From positions 124,001 to 188,000 of the forward strand of contig PLDA01000004.1 of the NCBI GenBank assembly GCA_003134965.1: a DNA stretch of 64,000 nucleotides, read 5' to 3'. This DNA comes from Vulcanimicrobium winogradskyi. GTDB taxonomy: Bacteria; Vulcanimicrobiota; Vulcanimicrobiia; Vulcanimicrobiales; Vulcanimicrobiaceae. The position numbers and the translations under genes are program-made. Shown here in pieces: positions 8,840-17,780 of the stretch; position 1 is the stretch's first letter, and each line of letters starts with the position of its first letter. The notes beneath the pieces were generated by a model that did not search any database, was not told the origin of the DNA, and was given only the letters and a program-made list of their open reading frames with translations.

Positions 8840-9047
8840 TCGGACTCTACGCCGGCTCGGCCTCGTCCGCCGGCGCTTTCATCGACTGCGCTCTGGACCC
8901 AGCAGCGCGATGAGGAGGCCGTCGATCTCTGCCGCGAGTGCGTCGGCGGTGCGAGCGACTGGGACGGCAGGACTGGATCGGCCGGAGGCGACGAGGAAAG
9001 CGACCGGAGCTAGCGGGGCGGTGTGCGCGCGAGCCGAAAGGCGACCG

Positions 9048-11840
9048 ATGATTCGGCGTACGATTGTCGCTGCTCTTGCCTTCCTGCTCGGTACCTCGTC
9101 GCTCGCCTCGCTCGCGGGCGCGCAGACCTCCGCCGCGCCGGCTCCCGCCGCGACGACGGTTCCGCAGGCCGCTTCGACGCTTGCGCCGAGCCCGGGCCCG
9201 GCGCCGACTCTCGCGCCGGCGCCGCCATCGGAGCCCTCGACCGGACCGCGTCCTGCGTCCACTCCGGCGCCGGCGGTCTCGACGCTGCCGTTCCCGTTCG
9301 GGCCCGTACAGATGCAATCGTACGCAACGTTCACCAAGACCGCGACGATCCAGCCGGGCGTCATCGACCTCGTTCGCAAGGACGACGAGCTCTACTTCGA
9401 CCTGCGGCCGGAGAACTTCGACAAGACGTACATCATCTTGCCGTCGATCGAGCGCGGTGTCGGAAGCGGCGCGTTCGCGGGCCGCGTGTACGAGCCGTTC
9501 CAGGTCACCTTCAAGCTCGTCGGCAAGCGCGTGCTGTGGATCACGCCGAACTCGCGCTACGTCGCCGACAAAGGCAGCGCCGCGGCGAACTCGCTCGCGA
9601 TCAGCGTCGCGAACTCGGTGATCCTCTCGACCCCGATCGTCGCCGAGGACCCGGGGAAGAAGCACGTCGTGGTCGCGCCCTCGCTGTTCCTGACCGACTT
9701 CGAGGGGATCGGAGCGGATCTCGGTCGCGGCGTCGCGCCGCCGTCACTCCCCGGATTGCTGCTGCTGATCGCGCGGCCGTCGTTCTCCGTCGACGCCACC
9801 AAGTCGTACTATCTTTCGACCAAGGCGTTTCCGCGCAACGACGAGATCAGCGTCAACCTGGCGTTCAACGGACCACCGAACGCGCTTCCGACGGTACCTG
9901 ACGGCCGCGGCATTCCGATCGGCGTCCACTACAGCATCGTCGCGCCGCCCGAGCCCGATCCGAAGTTCGTGCCGCGACTCGCCGACGATCGCGTCGGGTA
10001 TTTCATCACAGCGCGCAAGCGGTACGGGAACGACGCCGCCGCGACGCCGTTCGAGCGCTTCGTCGAGCGTTGGAACCTCGACAACGGACCGATCACGTTC
10101 TACCTCACGAACGAGATCCCCAAAGAGTACCGCGGAACGGTGCGGCGCGGGATCCTGGCCTGGAACGACGCCTTCGCGAAGGTCGGTCATCCGAACGCGA
10201 TCGTCGTGAAGGACCCGCCGGCGGAGCTCGGTTGGGACCCTGACGACGCGCGCTACACGACCGTTCGCTGGATCACGAGCGATCAGCCCGACTTCAGCGC
10301 GTACAGCCCGCATGTGAGCGATCCGAACACCGGACAGATCATTCGGGCCGAGGTGGTGATCGACGGCGAGTCGCTGCGCTCGGTCAAACGCGGCTACGTC
10401 GATCGCGTGCAGCCGGCGCAGCGCGCCCGGAGCAATGCGTACGCGCTTTGGGACCGCGTGCTCGCCGCCGGCGGCGTCGACGATGCAGTGCAGCAGAGCC
10501 AAGAATGCTCGCTCGAAGAGGACTCCGTCGCGCAAGCTGCGCTCGGCTCGTTGCTGCTGGCGCGCAATCCGCGCGCGACCGCCGCCGATCGCGAGCGCTA
10601 CGCGCAGGAGTGGCTCTACAGCACGGTGATGCACGAGGTCGGGCACACGCTGGGGCTGCGCCACAACTTCCAGGGCTCGACCGCGTACACGTACGCGCAG
10701 CTGCACGACCCGGCGTTCACGCGCGCGCACGGCACGACGGCATCGGTGATGGACTACACGCCGGCCAACGTCGCGGCGCTCGGGGAGCGCCAAGCGGACT
10801 ATTTTCCGACAAAGCTCGGCACGTACGACGACTGGGCGATCGAGTACGGGTATCGCACGTTCCCCAACGTGCACCGGTCGGTCGACGAAGCGGTCCCGCT
10901 CTCGCGCATCGCGGCGCGCTCGACCGAACCCGGACACGCGTACGGCACCGACGAGGACGCCACCGCGATCTCGATCGATCCGCGCATCCAGCGCTTCGAT
11001 CTATCGAGCGACCCGCTCGCCTACGTCAACGAGCAGTTCCGCATCGACGACGACGTCGCATCGCACCTGATGCGTCGCTATCCCGGCGACACGCGGACGT
11101 TCCAGGACCTGCGCTCGGGGCTGATCACGGTGCTCAGCAACCAGCTGAACAACGCTGCGCTGGCGGCGAAGTACGTCGGCGGGATCTACACCTCGCGCGC
11201 GCACCGCGGTCAGCCCGGCGCGGCGCTCCCCTTCGAAGCGGTGCCGCGCGCGCAGCAGCGCCGCGCGTTCGACCTGATCGACCGGTGGGTGCTCTCGTCG
11301 CGCGCGTTCCGTTTCTCGCCCGAGCTGCTCAACGCGGCCGCGCCGACGCGGTACGGGATCCACTGGGGCGCGAACGGCGTGCGGCGGAGTGATTTCCCGA
11401 TCCGCGAGGTGATCGCCGAGCTGCAAGACGACGCGATCACCGAGATGTTCTCGCCGGTGAACCTCGGGCGCATAGCGGACCAAGAGCTCAAGGTGCGCAA
11501 ACCGGGCGAGACAATGACGCTCGCCGACCTGTTCGGTTGGACCAACGCCGCGATCTACGACGATCTCGGCCGTACCTCGATCGCGCCGGCGCATCGCGAG
11601 CTGCAGCGGCGTTTCGCCGACCTGCAGATGCAGATCGTCGCGCTGCCGGCGGCGTTCGCCGATCAGCTCGATCTGCCGCGTGAGACACAAGCGCTCGCGC
11701 GCTACAACTTGATGCGCCTCTCATCTCGTCTCGACGGCGCGGTTTCGGCGGCGCGCGACGACGGCACGCGCGCCCATCTGGTCGACCTGCGTGTACGCGT
11801 CAACGGAGTGTTGCACGCACAGAATATACGCTCGATCTGA
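9048..11840 (+). CDS. Secreted zinc-dependent metalloprotease (metzincin-like, DUF5117/DUF4953 type)
   Basis: A 930-residue protein with a signal peptide (to about residue 25) and an Ala/Pro/Thr-rich segment to about residue 80. Zinc site HEVGHTLGLRH starts at about residue 529, followed by SVMDY, which fits the metzincin Met-turn. The domain order matches the large bacterial family annotated as zinc-dependent metalloprotease with DUF5118, DUF5117 and DUF4953 regions. Its substrates are mostly unknown; action outside the cytoplasmic membrane is inferred. The ATG at 9048 has AAAGG upstream. The 208-bp gap before it shows no gene or clear signal. Confidence 0.85.
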   Translation: MIRRTIVAALAFLLGTSSLASLAGAQTSAAPAPAATTVPQAASTLAPSPGPAPTLAPAPPSEPSTGPRPASTPAPAVSTLPFPFGPVQMQSYATFTKTATIQPGVIDLVRKDDELYFDLRPENFDKTYIILPSIERGVGSGAFAGRVYEPFQVTFKLVGKRVLWITPNSRYVADKGSAAANSLAISVANSVILSTPIVAEDPGKKHVVVAPSLFLTDFEGIGADLGRGVAPPSLPGLLLLIARPSFSVDATKSYYLSTKAFPRNDEISVNLAFNGPPNALPTVPDGRGIPIGVHYSIVAPPEPDPKFVPRLADDRVGYFITARKRYGNDAAATPFERFVERWNLDNGPITFYLTNEIPKEYRGTVRRGILAWNDAFAKVGHPNAIVVKDPPAELGWDPDDARYTTVRWITSDQPDFSAYSPHVSDPNTGQIIRAEVVIDGESLRSVKRGYVDRVQPAQRARSNAYALWDRVLAAGGVDDAVQQSQECSLEEDSVAQAALGSLLLARNPRATAADRERYAQEWLYSTVMHEVGHTLGLRHNFQGSTAYTYAQLHDPAFTRAHGTTASVMDYTPANVAALGERQADYFPTKLGTYDDWAIEYGYRTFPNVHRSVDEAVPLSRIAARSTEPGHAYGTDEDATAISIDPRIQRFDLSSDPLAYVNEQFRIDDDVASHLMRRYPGDTRTFQDLRSGLITVLSNQLNNAALAAKYVGGIYTSRAHRGQPGAALPFEAVPRAQQRRAFDLIDRWVLSSRAFRFSPELLNAAAPTRYGIHWGANGVRRSDFPIREVIAELQDDAITEMFSPVNLGRIADQELKVRKPGETMTLADLFGWTNAAIYDDLGRTSIAPAHRELQRRFADLQMQIVALPAAFADQLDLPRETQALARYNLMRLSSRLDGAVSAARDDGTRAHLVDLRVRVNGVLHAQNIRSI

Positions 11841-11932
11841 ACTGCACGGAGAGTTTGCGTAGCGGTACCTTTGTGACGTACGGCACGCACTGATTCTATC
11901 AAGTTCTTAATCGGGCACCCGATGGATGAAGC

Positions 11933-13279
11933 ATGAAACGGATTTCAGCGCTTCTCGGCGGGGCCATTTTCGGCATCGCCATCCTCGCGGCGTGCGGAGG
12001 CGGAGGCGGCGGCTCAGGGACGAGCTCTCCGGGCGGCCCGCTGCCCGGCGTGCCGACGGCCGGCCCGACCGTCGCGCCGTCGGGGACCTTCTCGTCCAGC
12101 GACGCGGTCTCGATCCCCAGCCCCGCGCCCGGCGCGACGAGCGTCCCCGTCCCGCTCGCCTCCGACTCCAGCGGAGCTTCGGCGAACGCGTCGATCTCCG
12201 CCGGCGCGAGCGTCCCGCCCGACACGACGGTCTCCTCGACGTACTCCAGCGCCGGCGATTCCTCGCTTCCGACGCTGGGGATCAAACGGGCGACCCAGTC
12301 CGTGCGCGGCCTGCGCGACACCTCGTCGGGACGCACCGTCATCGCGTACCTGCGGCTCCAGTTCTCCGCCGACGTCACGCTGCCGCAAGCGCCGGCCTTC
12401 ACGTTCATCGTCCCCGGCACGCTGCCGACGAACGGCGTGACCTACTGGCTGGCGTTCATCGACCCGCTCCTTTCGGCCGCCGGCTGGCAGACCGGCTTCG
12501 AAGGCCCGGCGACGGTCACGCCCGCGACGACCGCCGGCGGCAAGAGCGGAACGCAGGTCGCGTTCGCGTCGAACGGCAAGCCGCTGAGCTTCGTCGCCGG
12601 CCAGGTCTACTATTTCGCCGTGTACGCGGTCTCCGCGACTGCAGCGACCCCGACCCCGGTGCCGTCGACGGTGCCTTCGAATCCGCCGCCCGACAGCAAA
12701 CCGTCGCCGGTCGGCGTCACCCCGCGCAACCTCCAGTTCACCAGCGTGACCGCCTCGACACCCGCGCCGATCATGTTCGTCCAGCAGGGCTTCAACGGAG
12801 CGTTCACCCTGCACGGCGACTGCACCGGGATCGTGAACACCAGCGGTGTCAGCCCGACCTGGACGATCACCCCGGTCGGTCAAGGCCGCTGTGTGATCAT
12901 CGGCGTCGGCGACAAGGGTGCGAGCGCAATCGTCCACATCGGCGTCATAACGCCGTTCGAGACGCCGCAACCGATCAACTCGCCGACGGGGGCGCCGACG
13001 ATCTCGCCGTCACACTCGCCGGAACCGACGCACGCGCCGACGACCGCGCCGTCATCGGAACCGTCGAACTCGCCGGAGCCGACGCGCGCGCCGACGACGT
13101 CGCCGACGAACCAGCCGACGACGGCCCCGTCGCACTCGCCGGAGCCGACGCACGCGCCGACGACTGCACCGTCGACGGAGCCGACCAAGAACCCCAACGC
13201 GAGCCCCACGCCGAGCCCGACGCCGACGCCCACCCCCGGCTCGACGGCGGGACAGTCTGCTTCGCGCCGACCCCACTAA
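11933..13279 (+). CDS. Putative lipoprotein with repetitive Ser/Pro/Thr C-terminal tail
   Basis: A 448-residue protein. The signal peptide ends in ILAAC followed by a glycine run, so it is probably lipidated. A spacer rich in Ser, Pro and Gly follows, then a beta-rich domain of no recognised family (about residues 80-345). The last 100 residues are a Pro/Thr/Ser tail with three copies of SPEPTxAPTT. Such tails usually act as flexible or cell-wall-spanning stalks, and are normally between the anchor and the domain; here the repeat is at the free C-terminus. Another frame is also open here, but only this one has a signal peptide and sensible composition. Confidence 0.75.
   Translation: MKRISALLGGAIFGIAILAACGGGGGGSGTSSPGGPLPGVPTAGPTVAPSGTFSSSDAVSIPSPAPGATSVPVPLASDSSGASANASISAGASVPPDTTVSSTYSSAGDSSLPTLGIKRATQSVRGLRDTSSGRTVIAYLRLQFSADVTLPQAPAFTFIVPGTLPTNGVTYWLAFIDPLLSAAGWQTGFEGPATVTPATTAGGKSGTQVAFASNGKPLSFVAGQVYYFAVYAVSATAATPTPVPSTVPSNPPPDSKPSPVGVTPRNLQFTSVTASTPAPIMFVQQGFNGAFTLHGDCTGIVNTSGVSPTWTITPVGQGRCVIIGVGDKGASAIVHIGVITPFETPQPINSPTGAPTISPSHSPEPTHAPTTAPSSEPSNSPEPTRAPTTSPTNQPTTAPSHSPEPTHAPTTAPSTEPTKNPNASPTPSPTPTPTPGSTAGQSASRRPH
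13016..13180 (+). repeat. Imperfect tandem repeats coding for SPEPTxAPTT units
   Basis: Three related copies start at about 13016, 13070 and 13136, so spacing is 54 and then 66 bases. The encoded tail is low-complexity and lies in frame in the upstream lipoprotein gene. Confidence 0.75.
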
Positions 13280-13300
13280 GTCGTAACGCGAATCAGACCC

Positions 13301-13332
13301 CAACGAGGCGGTGAGAGATCACCGCCTCGTTG
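13301..13332 (+). terminator. Hairpin between lipoprotein and alpha-2-macroglobulin genes
   Basis: A perfect 14-bp inverted repeat (13301-13314 with 13319-13332) around a GAGA tetraloop, 22 nt after the upstream stop codon. There is no clear T-run, so a Rho-independent terminator is likely but not certain. It also lies just 14 nt upstream of the next start codon. Confidence 0.6.
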
Positions 13333-13346
13333 AACGTTCAGGGGGT

Positions 13347-16300
13347 ATGAAGGCGCTGTGCCGGGTCCTCGCCATCCTCGCACTGCTTGCGGGCGTCCAC
13401 GCCGCGGCGCCGGTCGCCGCGCAGACGCGCTTCTGGTTCTCGTCGGGCGGGGGCACGTTTCGGCCCGAGGCTCCGGTCCGGGTCGGCCTCTCTGCCTCAT
13501 ACGAGAGCGACGTCGAAGCCGCGCTCGTCCCGCTCTCCGTCGCGGAGGTGGTCGGGATCGTCAAAAACGGGGCCTACGCGCAGATCCCGCCCGCCGCGCT
13601 CGTGCGCGACCGCCGGGCGATCGCGACCGTGCGGACGCACATCGCGGCGGCATCGCAGAAGGACGGCAATCATGAGGTGAACTTCGGGCGGCAGCGGCCC
13701 GGGTTCTACGCCTTTCGGCTGCGCCAGGGCGGCGAGTACACCGGGGCGCGACTGCTCAGCGTCACGACCGTCGGAATCGTCACCGCGGACACGGGCGGAT
13801 CGCTCACGGCCTACGCGCTCGACCTGCGCACGATGCGCGCCCGCCATGACGTTACCTTCGACCGCTACGCGTCGAGCGGCGAACGCCGCGACTCGCTGCG
13901 CGCGGACGCCGACGGTTTGGCAGCCTTCGGGGATCCGAAAGGCACGGACCTCGTGTTTGCGCGCGGTGACGACGGCACGCTCGCGTTCGCGTACGCGCCC
14001 TACACGATCGCTCAGGGCATACCGCAGCACGCGGGATACATCCAAACCGATCGGCCGATCTACCGGCCCGGCGACCGCGTTCACTACCGCGCGCTCGTCC
14101 GCGACGGCGTTCCGGGGTCGTATACCGTGCCTGCGGGCGAGGTGAGCCTCACGATTCGCGATCCTGAGTGGAAGGATGTCTCGACGACCAAGGTGCGGCT
14201 CGACGCGTTCGGAGCGTTCGCCGATGACCTGCCGCTGGCGGAGGACGCCAAGCTCGGAACCTATCAGATCACCGTGAACGACACCACGACGTCCTTCGCC
14301 GTCGAGGCGTACAAGAAGCCCGAGTACGTGATCGACGTAGCGGCGCCGCGGTACGTCGTCGGCGGTGACTCCGGCCGGTTCGGCGTCGCGGCGCGGTATT
14401 TCTTCGGTCGCCCGGCCGCGGGGATGCGGCTGCATTATCGGGCGACGTTCTCCAATGCGAACGTGTGGTGGCGACGGGCCTCACCGTTCCGGTTCAGCGG
14501 CTATCAGCAGCCGGCATCGGCCGCGATCCCGCCGATCGTGGAAGGTGATCTCGTTGCCGACGCGGCCGGTCGCGCGACGATCGTCGTGCCGACGCGCGCC
14601 GTCGACGACGAGAAGCTCCTCGGCGTCGAGGTCGATGCGCGCGATACGACGGGCCGTACGGTCACCGCCGCAATCTCCACGACGCTGACGCCCAGTTCGT
14701 TCTATCTGACCGTCGTTCCACGGCGCTCCTTCGTCACGGCCGGCGAGTCGCTCGATCTCGACGTGCACAGCATCGCGTACGACACGATGAAGCCGCGCCC
14801 GGGAACCTCCGTCACCGTCTCGTTCGCGCGAACGTGGTACGAGGCGAACGAGTATCGGCATGAAGATCTCCCGGGCGACACCGCAAACGTGACGACCGAT
14901 GCGAACGGAACCGCGACCGTGCATTGGAAGCCGCTCGGCGCCGGCTCCTTCACGGTGACCGCGACGTCACGCGACGAGCGCGGCCGGGATGTCTCGACGA
15001 CGAGCTGGATCTGGGCCGCCGCGGAGCGCTATGCGCGCTCGTACGCGTTCAACGAGGTCGGCGTGATTCCGCAGAAGGCGGAGTACGCCCCGGGCGAGCA
15101 TGCGTCGGTGCTGGTCACGTCGCCGCAAGCGGACGTCGACGCGCTCGTGCGCGTCACCGGCGGCGAGCGCGACCGTATCTTCGTGCGGCATCTCGCGGTT
15201 CAGACGACGACGCTCGAGATCGAGCCCCCGAGCGGCGTCCCGCACTACCGCGTGAGCGTCCTGGTGCCGACGGCGCGGGGAACGCTCACCGCGTCCGCGG
15301 AGCTGATGGTCGTGCCGGCGCCGCACCGGCTCCGCGTCACGATCGCGCCGCAAAGGGCCAAGTACCTGCCGGGAGATATCGCACGCTTCGCGATCCGCGT
15401 CGAGGACGGCGCCGGACGAGGAGTGCCCGCGCAGGTGGGGCTCGGCGTCGTCGACGACGCGATCTTCGCGCTGCGCCGCAGCGCGGCGTTCGATCCGTTC
15501 GCGGCGTTCTACGGCACGTCCGGACGGTACCGGGGCGCAAACTCGTCCTGGACCAGTCTCGACAGTCTGTCGTCGTATTTCGACACGTCGCTGAAGATGA
15601 TCGGGTCCGTGCAATCGCGTGCCGCGTCCGGCGCGTTCGTACCTTCGCCAATCGTGGACATGTACAGCATTGGAGCGGCCGCACAGCAGCCGTCGTTCGA
15701 AGGCCTGCGCAGCGACTTCCACGATACGGCGTATTGGTCGCCGACGGTAACGACCGGCCCCGACGGGCGCGCGACCGTCGCGTTCCGCTGGCCGGACTCG
15801 CTGACGTCGTACACGGCGAGCGGCATCGCCGCGACGCAGGGGGCGGACTTCGGTCAGGGCGCCGGTGCCGCCCTGGTCACGAAGGACTTCCTGGTGCGGC
15901 TCGGCGCGCCGCGCTTTTTGCGGCGCGGCGATGCGGCGCGCATCACCGCCGTCGCACAAGGGACGCCGCGGGCGAAAACGGCGCGACTGCGCTTCTCGGC
16001 GCCCGCGCTCGGCGTCGACGACGTCACGACGACCGCGCGCTTCGACCGGAACGCGAGCGCGAACGCCTACTGGAACGTGCGCGGCGGCGAGCTCGGCAAC
16101 CCGCTTCTGCGTTTGGCGGGGACGAGCGGTGCGCTCGCCGACGGTATGCAGGTTGCGCTGCCGGTCGAATCGGCGCTCTCCGCGCAGCACCTGCGCGCCG
16201 CCGGAAAACTTCCGGCCGAAACGTCGGTCGCGCTGGTGCTGCCGCGCGGCGGCGACGCCGGAGCGCTGCGCATCGACCTTGCGCCGAGCGCGCTCGCGCA

Positions 16301-17741
16301 GCTGATCGCCGACGTTCGCCTGCTGCAAGTCTATCCGTACTACTGCGTCGAGCAGACGATGTCGGCAGCGCTGCCCGCCGTGTTCGTCGACCGGCTGCGC
16401 AAGCGGATCACGCTTCCGCCCGCCGCGGGTCCGGAACCCGCGCAGGTCGCGAAACGCGCCGTCGACCGGCTGGTGAAGCTGCAGCACCCCGACGGTTCGT
16501 GGGGCTGGTGGGAACACGACGCGGCCAATCCCTTCATGACCGCGTACGCGCTCTACGGATTGGCCGAGCTCGCGCGCGAAGGATACGACGTACCGCCGGC
16601 GACGCTCAGCCGCGGGATCGACAACCTCGCGCGGCAGATCGCCGCGTCCGGCGACACGCTCGCGTTCTGGGGCGGCGCGCAGCCGGGCTCGGAGTGGAAC
16701 ACGCGCGCGTTCATGCTCTACGCGCTCGCCGACGCGAAACCGAGCGCCGTCGACCGCACGGTGCTGGCGGCCGCCGATACCCACGCGAAGGGGATGAACC
16801 CGTACGCTCTCGCGGTGCTCGGGCTGGCGCACGTCGAGCTTGCCGACCGCGCGGGCGCGCAGCCGATTCTGGCGGAACTGCTCGGACGCGTGACGGACGA
16901 GGGGACGTCCGCCCACTGGAAGGGCGCGGCATGGCACTACCGGTGGATGGACGATCCGATCGAAACGACGGCGTACGCGCTTCGCTTCGTCCACGCGATG
17001 ACGCCCGGGGATCCCCGCGTCGCGCATGCCGTGAACTGGCTGCGCGCGCAACAGCACGGCTCGTGGTTCGAGACGACGAAGGATACGGCGGCGGCGATCT
17101 ACGCGATGGCCGAGGCGGAATCCGTGACCGCCGACGAGCTGCATCCGCACGAAACGATCCGCGTGACGCTGGACGGCCGCGAGATCAAGCGCGTGCGCAT
17201 CGACGCGCCCGTGCTCCCGCGCAATCAGCGGTCGATCGTCCTCGCCCCGCAGGACGTGCGGCACGGCGGCATGCTGCGGTTCGAGCGCGAGGGCACTGGC
17301 GGACTCTCGTGGTCGACCGATTGGACGCAGTTCGTTCCCATGCCGGCGGCTGCGGCCGGCGACGCGCCGTTCCGCATCACGCGGACGTACTCGTCGCAGC
17401 GCGGCAACGATTGGCGCATCGGCGATCAGGTCGACGTCGACGTCACCGTCGAGGCGACCGGCGACACGCAGTACGTCGCGATCGAAGACCCGATGCCGGC
17501 CGGGCTGGAGTACCAGCCGCGCCAGCACGAGTCCGGCGACAACTGGAGCGGGCTGCAGTTCTTCGACGATCGCGTGCTGTTCTTTGCCGACCAAATGTGG
17601 AGGGGGAGCCCGCTGCACTTCCACTACACGCTGCGCGCGACGACCGCCGGGACGTTCGCCGCGCCGGCGCCGAGCGCGTACGCGATGTACGGTCCGCCGG
17701 TCACCTCGAGCGGCCTCTCCGCCACGGTCACGATCCGCTAG
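13347..17741 (+). CDS. Alpha-2-macroglobulin family protein with thioester motif
   Basis: A 1464-residue exported protein. After the signal peptide come macroglobulin-like domains including the MG2 hallmark TDRPIYRPGDRVHY at about residue 234. The A2M domain follows (YWSPTVTTGPDGRATVAFRW, about residue 796), then the thioester site YYCVEQT (Cys1000, Gln1003). The alpha/alpha toroid begins at LQHPDGSWGWWE. Family members trap proteases after bait-region cleavage and bind them through the thioester. Bacterial forms often sit with pbpC, which is absent here. The signal sequence has no clear lipobox, so it may be periplasmic or surface-located rather than lipidated. Confidence 0.9.
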   Translation: MKALCRVLAILALLAGVHAAAPVAAQTRFWFSSGGGTFRPEAPVRVGLSASYESDVEAALVPLSVAEVVGIVKNGAYAQIPPAALVRDRRAIATVRTHIAAASQKDGNHEVNFGRQRPGFYAFRLRQGGEYTGARLLSVTTVGIVTADTGGSLTAYALDLRTMRARHDVTFDRYASSGERRDSLRADADGLAAFGDPKGTDLVFARGDDGTLAFAYAPYTIAQGIPQHAGYIQTDRPIYRPGDRVHYRALVRDGVPGSYTVPAGEVSLTIRDPEWKDVSTTKVRLDAFGAFADDLPLAEDAKLGTYQITVNDTTTSFAVEAYKKPEYVIDVAAPRYVVGGDSGRFGVAARYFFGRPAAGMRLHYRATFSNANVWWRRASPFRFSGYQQPASAAIPPIVEGDLVADAAGRATIVVPTRAVDDEKLLGVEVDARDTTGRTVTAAISTTLTPSSFYLTVVPRRSFVTAGESLDLDVHSIAYDTMKPRPGTSVTVSFARTWYEANEYRHEDLPGDTANVTTDANGTATVHWKPLGAGSFTVTATSRDERGRDVSTTSWIWAAAERYARSYAFNEVGVIPQKAEYAPGEHASVLVTSPQADVDALVRVTGGERDRIFVRHLAVQTTTLEIEPPSGVPHYRVSVLVPTARGTLTASAELMVVPAPHRLRVTIAPQRAKYLPGDIARFAIRVEDGAGRGVPAQVGLGVVDDAIFALRRSAAFDPFAAFYGTSGRYRGANSSWTSLDSLSSYFDTSLKMIGSVQSRAASGAFVPSPIVDMYSIGAAAQQPSFEGLRSDFHDTAYWSPTVTTGPDGRATVAFRWPDSLTSYTASGIAATQGADFGQGAGAALVTKDFLVRLGAPRFLRRGDAARITAVAQGTPRAKTARLRFSAPALGVDDVTTTARFDRNASANAYWNVRGGELGNPLLRLAGTSGALADGMQVALPVESALSAQHLRAAGKLPAETSVALVLPRGGDAGALRIDLAPSALAQLIADVRLLQVYPYYCVEQTMSAALPAVFVDRLRKRITLPPAAGPEPAQVAKRAVDRLVKLQHPDGSWGWWEHDAANPFMTAYALYGLAELAREGYDVPPATLSRGIDNLARQIAASGDTLAFWGGAQPGSEWNTRAFMLYALADAKPSAVDRTVLAAADTHAKGMNPYALAVLGLAHVELADRAGAQPILAELLGRVTDEGTSAHWKGAAWHYRWMDDPIETTAYALRFVHAMTPGDPRVAHAVNWLRAQQHGSWFETTKDTAAAIYAMAEAESVTADELHPHETIRVTLDGREIKRVRIDAPVLPRNQRSIVLAPQDVRHGGMLRFEREGTGGLSWSTDWTQFVPMPAAAAGDAPFRITRTYSSQRGNDWRIGDQVDVDVTVEATGDTQYVAIEDPMPAGLEYQPRQHESGDNWSGLQFFDDRVLFFADQMWRGSPLHFHYTLRATTAGTFAAPAPSAYAMYGPPVTSSGLSATVTIR

Positions 17742-17780
17742 AGCAACCCGGGCTCGGCGTTCGCGGTCTATATCAGGGCG

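Noticed and set aside
11926..13314. Second open plus-strand frame through the Ser/Pro/Thr-tailed lipoprotein
   Set aside because: It lacks a signal peptide or plausible composition, whereas the frame starting at 11933 has a lipobox. Overlapping coding was not supported.
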